NCBI RefSeq assembly: GCF_015240255.1
Contig: NZ_CP061205.1
Coordinates: 3,830,501-3,894,500, forward strand
Direction: 5' to 3'
Length of the DNA: 64,000 nt
DNA from: Kordiimonas pumila
Lineage (GTDB): Bacteria > Pseudomonadota > Alphaproteobacteria > Sphingomonadales > Kordiimonadaceae
Part shown: piece by piece, positions 52,943-61,566 of the stretch
Layout: each line of letters begins with the position of its first letter
Position numbering within the stretch: position 1 is the first letter of the stretch
Translations under genes and position numbers: made by a program
The notes under the pieces: model-generated
Told to the model about the DNA's origin: nothing
The model's input: the letters and a program-made list of their open reading frames with translations, nothing else
The model's database searches: none

Positions 52943-53560
52943 ATGACAGAGCTTGAAACACAAAAGGACCATCTGATCTCCATTCTTCAGGATCAAACTG
53001 TTGTACGTGCAAGGGATCTCCGATCTGAGGGCATTGCAGCAAGCACTGTTGCTCGCGCGGTCAAAACCGGTGATATTATCAAAATCGACCGCGGGCTATA
53101 CCAACTTCAAAATGGTCAAGTTCACGAGGAGCAAGCACTCGCAGAAGTCTCTAAACGTGTACCAAATGGCACGATATGTATGATGTCCGCGCTCGCATTT
53201 CACGGTGTAACCGACCAAATTCCTGCCAAAACCTGGGTTGCAATCGGGCCGAAAGACTGGGCACCGAAAATCACCTATCCGCCAATTCGCTTTGTTAGGT
53301 TTCAGAAGAAATATCTGCACTATGGTATAGAGTTTCATATGATTGGCGGCGTGAAGGTTCCGGTATACTCTATTTCCAAGACACTGGCCGACGCCTTTCG
53401 AAACCCTAAGCTACTGGACCGGTCTGTAGCTATAGAGGCAATGAAAAACGCTCTTGAAGCCAGAAAAGTCACCCCGTCAGGCATTGCAGAAGCAGCAAGT
53501 GTCTGCGGGGCCTGGAAAAAGATCAGGCCGTATCTGGAGGCGATCACATCCAATGGTTAA
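52943..53560 (+). CDS. abiEi: AbiEi-family antitoxin
   Basis: Transcriptional repressor and antitoxin of a type IV toxin-antitoxin system. 205 aa with the N-terminal winged helix (VVRARDLRSEGIAASTVARAVKTGDIIKIDRGLYQL) and the C-terminal AbiEi domain (NGTICMMSALAFHGVT, PVYSISKTLADAFRNPKLL). It overlaps the toxin gene by eight bases. Confidence 0.92.
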   Translation: MTELETQKDHLISILQDQTVVRARDLRSEGIAASTVARAVKTGDIIKIDRGLYQLQNGQVHEEQALAEVSKRVPNGTICMMSALAFHGVTDQIPAKTWVAIGPKDWAPKITYPPIRFVRFQKKYLHYGIEFHMIGGVKVPVYSISKTLADAFRNPKLLDRSVAIEAMKNALEARKVTPSGIAEAASVCGAWKKIRPYLEAITSNG

Positions 53561-54416
53561 AGTCAGCCCAGTGTCCATCAAACAGCGCCTCCATAATCAT
53601 GCCCGATCCAGTGGACGTGTCTACAATACTGTCCTCATCGCCTATGGCCTGCAAAGGCTTATATACCGCCTATCTGTATCAAAGCATGCAAATGATTATA
53701 TCCTTAAGGGCGGCATGTTAGTAACACAGTGGACACTCGATAGTGTACGGCCAACAAAAGACCTGGACTTTTTGGGCTTCGGAGACAGTGACGCAGACCA
53801 TCTGATAGATGTGTTCTCCGAAGTCATGGAACTAGATGGAGATGACGGCCTTAACTTTGACACGGCAACACTCGCCGCCACCCCTATAAGGGATACGCAA
53901 GATTATGGTGGCATCCGCCTCAAAACAACAGCCTATCTAGACAAAACAAAAATACCGATCACCATTGATGTCGGATTTGGGGATGCCATCGTGGACCCTG
54001 ACTACCGTATTGACTATCCATCCCTATTAGATATGCCGCCTGCAACCTTGCGGGCTTATCCGCCAGAATCCGTCATTGCAGAGAAGTTTCATGCAGTGGT
54101 CGCGCTCGGCCTGATCAACAGCCGGATGAAAGACTATTATGATCTTTGGTCGATACCACAAGCTCTAGCCCTCAATGAGGACATGCTTGATAAGGCGATT
54201 GCAGAGACGTTCAAACGGCGCGGCCATGCTATACCGACAACATGCCCACCCGGGTTCTCGGACATGTTCGCTGAAGACGCCGAGAAAAAACGCCAATGGG
54301 CTGCCTACGCTGAATCGGTAAATCTTGAGAATGTCAGCCTGCAACGAGTCACAGAGGAAATTTGGGATTATTTAGCTCCCGCCTGTGCGAGAATCTGCAA
54401 ACGTGAGGAAACCTAG
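53553..54416 (+). CDS. abiEii: AbiEii/AbiGii nucleotidyltransferase toxin
   Basis: Toxin that in known cases uses a nucleotidyltransferase fold on tRNA and stops growth or phage infection. From the ATG at 53553 it has 287 aa. Motifs are ILKGGMLVTQW (GG motif), PTKDLDFLGFG (catalytic DxD) and IDVGFGDAI, plus VIAEKFHAVVALG, which holds the conserved Lys. All catalytic residues are present. The GGAGG ribosome site lies in the antitoxin gene. Confidence 0.92.
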   Translation: MVKVSPVSIKQRLHNHARSSGRVYNTVLIAYGLQRLIYRLSVSKHANDYILKGGMLVTQWTLDSVRPTKDLDFLGFGDSDADHLIDVFSEVMELDGDDGLNFDTATLAATPIRDTQDYGGIRLKTTAYLDKTKIPITIDVGFGDAIVDPDYRIDYPSLLDMPPATLRAYPPESVIAEKFHAVVALGLINSRMKDYYDLWSIPQALALNEDMLDKAIAETFKRRGHAIPTTCPPGFSDMFAEDAEKKRQWAAYAESVNLENVSLQRVTEEIWDYLAPACARICKREET

Positions 54417-54519
54417 GGACTTGATTGGGACACAGTACCGCGTGAGGTCCATAATACTACCTAACGGTGTTTGAAAGAGCGTCCCCTATTTGATAGAATA
54501 GACAATAAGGAGAACTTCA

Positions 54520-54816
54520 ATGTCCAGCAATGACACATCGATCAATGAAGGTCTGGCCGAAATTGTAAAAGAAGAAGCCCAATTTAGCTTTGGGGTTAAT
54601 AGATATTTCTTGGGCATTCTTGCTTTTGGCTTGTTCTTCGGCGGCCTATTTTTAGTCCTAACAGGCAATAATCAATCAACAATGGGGCAAGAGCTTAACT
54701 ATACCTTGGGCCCAATTCTTATCGGGTTTGGTATTTTATGCTCACTTGGAGCATGGCGTGCCAATATCATTCATAAAAAGTTGAAAGATTTGACGCCTTC
54801 AGGCAGCAGGAAATAG
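54520..54816 (+). CDS. Small membrane protein, 98 aa
   Basis: Unrecognised. Two hydrophobic segments (YFLGILAFGLFFGGLFLVL and GPILIGFGILCSLGAW), acidic N-terminus, basic C-terminus. It has AAGGAG before the ATG, and TTTGAA-N18-TAGAAT upstream may be its promoter. It is convergent with traG, four bases apart. Confidence 0.7.
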   Translation: MSSNDTSINEGLAEIVKEEAQFSFGVNRYFLGILAFGLFFGGLFLVLTGNNQSTMGQELNYTLGPILIGFGILCSLGAWRANIIHKKLKDLTPSGSRK

Positions 54817-54820
54817 CCTA

Positions 54821-57800
54821 TCAATGCGCTCTAAAGCCTCTCGGATATGAAGGTTTGATAGTGCGATTAGCATCCTCCTCCTGAGCACTAGACTGTACAT
54901 CTTCTGTGCTCATAGACTGCCTATCTTCATGCTCCTGGTCTTTCACCCAAGCCTTTATGTCTACCGCCTGCTCACGAAGATCGCTGATCCCTTTCAGGAA
55001 AGCTGATGACCTTTTGATATGGTCTCCATCAAACTCACTGTTCCCAAGGGTTTGATCATAAACATTTCGGGCTTGATCGTTCCAATAATCAAAACTGTTC
55101 ACCAACTGTTTGCTGTCAACATCTGACCAAGCACGTGACCCCTTTGCTCCAGCCTCTCCCGTGATGCCAACACCAAAGACTCTAAAACCTCCGCTTCCCT
55201 TAATAGCGGCATAGGTTTCAGCAGTACCAGTGGAAGAATTCGATTCCAGATAGCTGACCTGTTTCCCTGCAATATTGGAGAGATAGCTGGAGGCCTGCTG
55301 GGCCACACTATCTCCGAACGAGCGGTCACTCCCTTCTCTGTCAGCCGTCAAATACGCACTGGCGAACTGGGCAGCGCCCTGCATGTTTCCGGCGTCATTG
55401 AGGTCTGCGAACCGGAACAGGGACATCCCTCCTTCTGTGCCCTGACGTGCATCCACCCGGTAACCATCCTGTATATGCGTGGTATTGTCGAGCGAGCCAC
55501 TTTGACCGCTCCTCACATCAATGCGGCCAATCTCACCTGTATGAGGATCAAACGAGAGAGCCATACTGCTCCCTGGGCGCGCAACCTCCAACTGCCCCTC
55601 TGTCAGCTGAGGACCAAAAGCTTCCAGCGTTCGCGCATTGACGGCCAGTTCATAATTGCTGCCGCGCGCAAAGAGGATATCCTCAGCACTGATCCCATGG
55701 TCACCTGCGAAACTGGTAAGACGGTCAGCCCCGAGTACATGCTCGGCAGCATTTGTCCCCGCTGCCTGCCGGGACATGGCATTTAGGTCACTTCCCCTGT
55801 AAGCGGCCGCTTTCTCAAGCCCTTCCACCTCGCCGACCTGCCGCTCTCGCCGCACCTCCCCGGCTCTGCTGACACGTGTTAGATCATCTGCCTGTGCACG
55901 CTCAGCGAACAGGGTCTCACCGGCACCGTAGAGCGTGTTTAAAAACCCTTCAGCTTCAGCGATCTGAGCCGGGGTCATGTTTGCGTGTGTGGCAGCCAAA
56001 CCGACCCCGCCCGCAGCCCCGATCCGCTGCCCTTCTTCCAGCGTTGCTGTGCTGAGGACCCGGCCCAAGTCCCCTTCTGCACCTGTGATCCGACCTGTCA
56101 GCAAGGCATGCTCGTATCCTGCCATCAGGCTTTTGGCGTCAGATAGTCCTATACCCGCTCCGCTCGCAAGATTGGCAGCCGCATTTTCATACGCACCCGC
56201 CTCCAGGATTGAACGCTCAGAAGCAGTCGCTGCTTGGTCTTGTGCCACGACAGCCATATCTTCCGGCGCGCCGTCAATGTTGCGCATAAAGCCTTCAACC
56301 TGCCCTGCAGCCCTGCCACCTTCAATCGACCCACTCTTTCGGTATATATCCTCCATACCAAATCCCATGGTATGACCACCGGACACGAACGCGCCGTGGC
56401 GAGAGAGTTCACCGACAAGTCTTCCTTCGGCCATTTCTGTCATACCTCTAAAGGCTCCTGTGCCTTCTGCACTCATCCCCCTTAAGCTTCCTACAGCCTC
56501 CGCGCGCGCCTGCGTGCCACTAGCCAGACGCTCGGGGTCAAGCCGGGCTTCCGCCGCGCCGCCGCCAACATCCTCACCGTGCCGCGCAAGCGTGGATGTC
56601 AGTTGCCCAAAGCTCGCACCAGATAATCTGAAGATTGTCACCACTATCGTGCTGGCGAGCGTGATAGAGATAAGGCGGCTGGCTCCGAACACGCCGAGGG
56701 CTTTGACAGTAGCGGGCGGCGTTAGCATGAAGGCGTCGAATGCCAGGTTACTGCGTTTCACCTCCTCAAAGGCATCAAGGGCGATCTCCTCAATTACCAC
56801 CTGCAGGCCAATATCGATAATGCCCCACACTGCCACAAAGACAAAGAAGCCGATCGAAAGCGAGAAGGCCCGGTTGCGCCACGGTGTGAGGATAAACAAG
56901 GTGGTGACCACCAGCGTCGTCAGCGCCGCTGCCAGAAACCCCGCCCGGATAGCCGGGCCGTATTCCTGCGCAAAACTGAAGAGCCCCACCCCTTGAATGA
57001 TAAAACGCCGATTGGTCTCCTGCGCGATCGCCCGCTCAGGGTTCAAGTCCGCCGCCGCATCCTGAATGGCCATAGCAATGGACGCGGACTGCAAATAGGT
57101 GAGCCGGTCACCGACCTGACCAAAAATATCCGGGATAATATCATCAAGGATCGTGTGACACTGCCCCAGTTGCCCAGCGTCCGCTGTATCAAACCCCACA
57201 GACCGGCAGAGACCTGCAACCACCGAAGTATAAGTGGCCGGATCATTCAGTGCACTCTGGATCAGACCGTAAGCATCGGTGCAACTGGTCATGGTTCCGA
57301 CCGGATCCGCTTCTGTCCTATAGGGGACCGCGACAGCCGCAGACTGAGCGTTTCCGAGCGTCGACAAGAGATTGGTGGACGTTCTATTGAGGGCGTTGAG
57401 GGTAAAGCCGGATCCGGGAAGTGCGGCCGCCACCTGCCCGCATTCGATATAATAGGTCTTTATATTCTCCCAGAGATACGCATCATCAATCGGCCTCTCC
57501 GTCTTGAAGGTTGACCGGATAAGCTCGAACACGATCCCGCCCGCGGTGTTTTCATAAGGAGTGAGGCTCACCGTGTTCGCGATATCAACGGCCACCTCCT
57601 CAAGCGTGTTTGTTAGACCCGCCACCAGAATAATACCGTCCGGCACACCCGAGACCGGCTCATAAGCGTTGAGGGTTCTATCATAAATATGAATGGTGCC
57701 TTTCGGGACAATGAAGGCTGTATACAGCCCCACGCTCATCGCGAAGGTGAGCAGCCAGTTGCCAATTGTCCTGTCGTCTCGCCCGCCATGGCGGATTGAT

Positions 57801-58009
57801 ACAAAAGCAGAAACCACAAACCCAATGACCGCCGTAATATAGACGAGACCGCCATAGTCTCCGTTCGAGAAGAACAGCGCCACATAGCGAAACGCGGCAC
57901 TGAGGGCATGTATGCCGCCGTAGGTGATATAATCCTGCTCTACTGCATGCGCAGGCGATAAAGCCAAGATGAGCCATAGTAGGGCTATCAGCAAGCGGCG
58001 CTCAAGCAT
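54821..58009 (-). CDS. traG: F-type conjugation protein TraG (mating-pair stabilisation)
   Basis: 1062 aa. Signal-peptide-like start (LLIALLWLILALSPAHA), several membrane segments in the first 450 residues (YITAVIGFVVSAFVS, LTTLVVTTLFILTPW, GFFVFVAVWGIIDIGL), then a long soluble, Ala/Gly-rich C-terminal region with helix-rich repeats (about 500-1040). The N-terminal half fits the TraG_N family of F-type systems, which acts in pilus assembly and mating-pair stabilisation. Last gene of the minus-strand operon; its ATG overlaps the traH stop by one base. Confidence 0.92.
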   Translation of the reverse strand: MLERRLLIALLWLILALSPAHAVEQDYITYGGIHALSAAFRYVALFFSNGDYGGLVYITAVIGFVVSAFVSIRHGGRDDRTIGNWLLTFAMSVGLYTAFIVPKGTIHIYDRTLNAYEPVSGVPDGIILVAGLTNTLEEVAVDIANTVSLTPYENTAGGIVFELIRSTFKTERPIDDAYLWENIKTYYIECGQVAAALPGSGFTLNALNRTSTNLLSTLGNAQSAAVAVPYRTEADPVGTMTSCTDAYGLIQSALNDPATYTSVVAGLCRSVGFDTADAGQLGQCHTILDDIIPDIFGQVGDRLTYLQSASIAMAIQDAAADLNPERAIAQETNRRFIIQGVGLFSFAQEYGPAIRAGFLAAALTTLVVTTLFILTPWRNRAFSLSIGFFVFVAVWGIIDIGLQVVIEEIALDAFEEVKRSNLAFDAFMLTPPATVKALGVFGASRLISITLASTIVVTIFRLSGASFGQLTSTLARHGEDVGGGAAEARLDPERLASGTQARAEAVGSLRGMSAEGTGAFRGMTEMAEGRLVGELSRHGAFVSGGHTMGFGMEDIYRKSGSIEGGRAAGQVEGFMRNIDGAPEDMAVVAQDQAATASERSILEAGAYENAAANLASGAGIGLSDAKSLMAGYEHALLTGRITGAEGDLGRVLSTATLEEGQRIGAAGGVGLAATHANMTPAQIAEAEGFLNTLYGAGETLFAERAQADDLTRVSRAGEVRRERQVGEVEGLEKAAAYRGSDLNAMSRQAAGTNAAEHVLGADRLTSFAGDHGISAEDILFARGSNYELAVNARTLEAFGPQLTEGQLEVARPGSSMALSFDPHTGEIGRIDVRSGQSGSLDNTTHIQDGYRVDARQGTEGGMSLFRFADLNDAGNMQGAAQFASAYLTADREGSDRSFGDSVAQQASSYLSNIAGKQVSYLESNSSTGTAETYAAIKGSGGFRVFGVGITGEAGAKGSRAWSDVDSKQLVNSFDYWNDQARNVYDQTLGNSEFDGDHIKRSSAFLKGISDLREQAVDIKAWVKDQEHEDRQSMSTEDVQSSAQEEDANRTIKPSYPRGFRAH

Positions 58010-59418
58010 CAGCGTTCAGACTGCGACAGGATATAGCGGCTTGACGCCGTATCTCTGTCTTCCGTGAAGAGCGCCGCCTGCGCCGAAATAGAATGCTGCT
58101 CGCCGACCGTCACCCGGTACGCCTGAAACGACGCCTTGCGCGCTTCAACAAGATCATGGCGTAAGCGCTCCAGCTTGGCGCGAGCAGGCTCATAGATCGC
58201 CAGGTTACAGGGACTGCTTCCCGTCACAGATCCATCGACGCCCGGAGAGCCTGCGTCCGTGAGCGCCTTGCTCACAAGAAAATCCACGTTGGTGAGCAGG
58301 TCGTCAAATATTCTGAAGGCAAGCGAGGAAGCAATCGGATACTCATAGGCGTCGATAGCCTCATTGAGCGTACCGCGTACAACCCCGTTTCTGATAATCT
58401 CCCAGACGGGCTGGGCTGACTGGTTGATAAAGTCGATCTCATCTGCTGTCAGCGCCGTCTTTGACCTGATCTTCGCTCCAATCGCTTGCATACGCGCGCG
58501 GACCATATCAATCACCGATACGCTGGTCGCCAACTGGCAGGCGCCGCCACTTGCCGCGCGCCCTTGCACATCCCCCGTCAGAAAATCATACGAAGAAAAC
58601 CTGTCTACCGCCGGGCACCGCTCAATCTCCCGTATGGTCGGCGCGTTCGCACTCGATGGCCAACTGATGATCACATCCCCGATATAGGCTCTAACGATCT
58701 CATCCATAGCCCCCATACCGACCCGGTCTGCTGCGTGACTGATCACCGAACCATCCGCGAACAGGGCTTTCACTGGAGCCGGGCAGCTCTCAACCTCGCC
58801 TCGCAGGTCAACTGGTGGTTTGTTATCATTGTCCCGGATTGCTTGCTGCGCCCCATGATAATGTTTTTCGACCGCGTCCGCGAGACTTCTGCTGCCTGTC
58901 GCCTCTTCAAGGACATTCGAGTAAAAATCAGGATTATCGCCTGTGATAACCCGCGCCACCTGATTGGCCATACGGCAGTCATTGACCTGGATAGAGTTCA
59001 GAAACGAGGAGGTCGCCTCTAGCTTGCTCATCACATCCTCGCAGGTTTCACAGTGGGCCTTGAGCGCCATACTGAAAGCGAGCGCCGGGGCGGCCTGAAG
59101 GATATTCTCAAATTTCTCGACAAGATATTCCGGATCCAGAAAACTGATACCGCCCGCAAAGAGATCAATGCCGCCGCACCCGGCCTTAATCCGGGGCGGG
59201 GTCACGCTAAAGAGATTATCATTTGCGAGCCGAAACCGCCCCGAGAATTGCCCGCCGTGTAAATATCCCCGGCGTTGCCCCTCAAAGGAAGACGGCCCCG
59301 ACGAGGTGGTGGCATCAAACCAGGCCTCCGTCCAGTCCTGCCCCCATGCGGATTGCAGCCCGGGCATAAGAAAGAGGATAAAAACTAAAGATAATAGCTT
59401 GTTCCTCAAGGGCGTCAT
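58009..59418 (-). CDS. traH: F-type conjugation protein TraH
   Basis: 469 aa, with signal peptide (LSLVFILFLMPGLQSAWG). The TraH pattern is present: GGQFSGRFR, KAGCGGIDLFAGGISFLDPEYLVEKFENIL, then a Cys pair HCETCEDVM and a C-terminal coiled coil (ARAKLERLRHDLVEAR). It acts in pilus extension and assembly in F-like systems. It overlaps traF by four bases. Confidence 0.95.
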   Translation of the reverse strand: MTPLRNKLLSLVFILFLMPGLQSAWGQDWTEAWFDATTSSGPSSFEGQRRGYLHGGQFSGRFRLANDNLFSVTPPRIKAGCGGIDLFAGGISFLDPEYLVEKFENILQAAPALAFSMALKAHCETCEDVMSKLEATSSFLNSIQVNDCRMANQVARVITGDNPDFYSNVLEEATGSRSLADAVEKHYHGAQQAIRDNDNKPPVDLRGEVESCPAPVKALFADGSVISHAADRVGMGAMDEIVRAYIGDVIISWPSSANAPTIREIERCPAVDRFSSYDFLTGDVQGRAASGGACQLATSVSVIDMVRARMQAIGAKIRSKTALTADEIDFINQSAQPVWEIIRNGVVRGTLNEAIDAYEYPIASSLAFRIFDDLLTNVDFLVSKALTDAGSPGVDGSVTGSSPCNLAIYEPARAKLERLRHDLVEARKASFQAYRVTVGEQHSISAQAALFTEDRDTASSRYILSQSER

Positions 59419-60296
59419 TCATTCCTCCTCTCACCTGGAATTGGATCACCAGCAGAAAGCCTCAGAGACTTGCCGGGATCAAAAAAGCCACCATCATCGC
59501 TTTCAGAGTTTAAAAACTGCCCGGGATGGGTTTCGCCAGCGATCAGGCGGATGGCCCGGTAGATATTATCGCTCAGGACCGGCAGGCTCTCGACCCCGAC
59601 CGCAACCGGGAACCAGGTATCGCTGCCTTTCTGGATCAAAATGGTGGTGGGGGTCGCCTCAACGGCAAACCGGGCCGCTCGTTCAGGGTAAGCCGCAACA
59701 TCCAGTCGTCTGATGACCCAGCCCACCTTATCCTTGAAGGCCTGCACCGTCGCCCACTGCACATCGCAGTAACCACAGCCTTCGCTGCTGAACATAATAA
59801 GGGCATAGTCCCGGTTACTCTCAACGAGCCTTCTGTCCCGCTCCCCTTTTCTCGCTCTGCTTTTCGCAGTCCGGCCCGCATTGGTGACCGGATAGTCTGT
59901 GCGGGCATTCAAGGACGGGTTCTCAAGGAGCGCGATTGAGGTGAGCGCTGTGAAGGTGCGGGACCGCCGACGCACAAAATCCATCAGGGTATAATAGGCT
60001 GCCACCTCGGTCACTTCCTCGCTTGCAATCGCATAGGCGAGCTGCGCCTCCATAATCTCCCCGACCGCCTCAGGTGTCATCTGCTTCAAGACTTTAAGAG
60101 GCGGAATATCTGGTTTGACCGCCCTATCCGGGTGGATGGGTTCAGGACGCGGCGGCTCCTCATACCAGTTCCAGCCGCGTTTACTCTTCTTCTCCCCGTC
60201 CAGAGGCTCTGCCGCATAGATCCTTGAGAGCGCGGTAGAGACGACCGCAACGGAGGCCAGAAACACCAGAAAGTTACAGAAACGGAGACAGCTCAT
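59415..60296 (-). CDS. traF: F-type conjugation protein TraF (thioredoxin-like)
   Basis: 293 aa with signal peptide (FLVFLASVAVVSTALS). The WYEEPP motif near the N-terminus is typical of TraF. The C-terminal thioredoxin fold has FSSEGCGYCDVQWATVQAF with the CxxC redox pair and the cis-Pro loop VEATPTTILI. It probably helps disulphide formation in TraN, TraH and other Cys-rich partners. Confidence 0.93.
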   Translation of the reverse strand: MSCLRFCNFLVFLASVAVVSTALSRIYAAEPLDGEKKSKRGWNWYEEPPRPEPIHPDRAVKPDIPPLKVLKQMTPEAVGEIMEAQLAYAIASEEVTEVAAYYTLMDFVRRRSRTFTALTSIALLENPSLNARTDYPVTNAGRTAKSRARKGERDRRLVESNRDYALIMFSSEGCGYCDVQWATVQAFKDKVGWVIRRLDVAAYPERAARFAVEATPTTILIQKGSDTWFPVAVGVESLPVLSDNIYRAIRLIAGETHPGQFLNSESDDGGFFDPGKSLRLSAGDPIPGERRNE

Positions 60297-60805
60297 AGCA
60301 CCCGCTCCAGAGGAACCGCGCTTGCGAGCGGGATAAAACCAAAATAGCGGCTATCGAAGCCGTCTGGATGTGCGGTCCCGGCAAAAAACTGCCCGTCCGG
60401 CACAGGCCCCAAGGTCCAGGTAAAGGCCTCTAACTGTTCACCCGACTTTGCTTTCGCTTTGGCGCGCGCGATCAGCTTCCCGTTGCAGTAAAACTCGCTA
60501 CCGATCCGCTCCAGCCGATCCCCCGGCAGACAGAGGACGCGTTTGATCATATGGCGGACACCCGCCGGCAAGGCTGGATGCCTATAAGGGAAGAGAACGA
60601 CGGTGCGGCGGTCAACCGGCTTCTCTGGAACTAGCTTGTAAAGCGTCCCCGCCACTGACGGCGTCAGATTCACCGCGTAGGCCTGCACGACACGGAAGGC
60701 AACAGATGCGCAGAGGAGCATCAGGATCAGATAGACGAGCGAGCGTTTCCACGCACCCATAGTCACAGATACAAATTGTATGAGGGTTCTTCTATACAGT
60801 CTCAT
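60293..60805 (-). CDS. S26-type conjugative signal peptidase
   Basis: 170 aa signal-peptidase-like protein with one N-terminal membrane helix (SLVYLILMLLCASVAFRVV). The presumed nucleophile Ser lies in TPSVAGTLYKL and the general-base Lys in IKRVLCLPGDRLE; the C-terminal FFAGTAHPDGFDSRYFG is the usual third motif. It resembles TrhF/RP4-TraF peptidases that process pilin. It overlaps the traF start by four bases. Confidence 0.88.
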   Translation of the reverse strand: MRLYRRTLIQFVSVTMGAWKRSLVYLILMLLCASVAFRVVQAYAVNLTPSVAGTLYKLVPEKPVDRRTVVLFPYRHPALPAGVRHMIKRVLCLPGDRLERIGSEFYCNGKLIARAKAKAKSGEQLEAFTWTLGPVPDGQFFAGTAHPDGFDSRYFGFIPLASAVPLERVL

Positions 60806-61566
60806 CAGGGCGTCTCCTCTTTCTGGTATAAGGCTCGCAGAAGCGCATCGGCGCGCGGGTCGCCAAGCCGCGATAAGGTTTCCAGATGACCGCTTAGGTG
60901 CGCGTCCCCGAGCGAGATAAAAGGCCCAGAGATATCAGCGGACTCCGCACCAGCCCGCTCGCAGTAAGCCGAGAAGGGATCATCCTCAGTGACCGTGACG
61001 GCCGGGACTGACGTGATCTGGTTACTCCTGAAAAGAAGCGGGTCGATCAGAACGCCGACGTTCCAGACCTTGCAGTCCGCCTCAGAGCATGTCTCATCCT
61101 GAAGGATGATGCGCTTCGTTAATGAAACCATGGGCGTAAAACGGGTAAGGCCGCCCTGCGCCCCCCGAAACACCATCACGCCGCCCACTTTATCAAGTTG
61201 TTCAGCGTAGCGGCGGAGGATATGCAGGGGGATGGAAGACGAGACGAATACGAGTGCTCGAAATGAACTATGCTGGGTCTCCAGTGGGTTCAAAATATGA
61301 TCCGTCTCGTCTTCCCCCACACCCAGAGCAGATCGAACCCGTCCGGACATCATCCGCATAAGCTCAATCCTGCCCTCACTGCGCACTGTCTTCGCAGCCT
61401 CTCGGGCTCTGGATGCAATTTCACTATTCTTGAAAGCGGTCGCCGTTTGCGCCGCCAGCTCTTGCGCCCTCTCTTTAAGAAGGTCTCTCTCTTGCGCCTG
61501 ATCGTCAGCAAACACCGAACAGCAGGATACGGTGAGGAGGAGCGCCGCTATAGGATATCTAATCAT
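60805..61566 (-). CDS. trbC: F-type pilin assembly protein TrbC
   Basis: 253 aa from the ATG at 61566, which overlaps the traN stop by eight bases; a longer in-frame start lies inside traN. Signal peptide (MIRYPIAALLLTVSCCSVFA), an N-terminal coiled coil, then the TrbC_Ftype domain (VFVSSSIPLHILRRYAEQLDKVGGVMVFRG, then CSEADCKVWNVGVLIDPLLF and VPAVTV), a thioredoxin-like fold. Confidence 0.92.
   Translation of the reverse strand: MIRYPIAALLLTVSCCSVFADDQAQERDLLKERAQELAAQTATAFKNSEIASRAREAAKTVRSEGRIELMRMMSGRVRSALGVGEDETDHILNPLETQHSSFRALVFVSSSIPLHILRRYAEQLDKVGGVMVFRGAQGGLTRFTPMVSLTKRIILQDETCSEADCKVWNVGVLIDPLLFRSNQITSVPAVTVTEDDPFSAYCERAGAESADISGPFISLGDAHLSGHLETLSRLGDPRADALLRALYQKEETP

Noticed and set aside
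55977-57514. Several plus-strand ORFs of 130-180 codons antisense to traG
   Set aside because: They mirror the codon bias of traG on the other strand and show no protein motifs.
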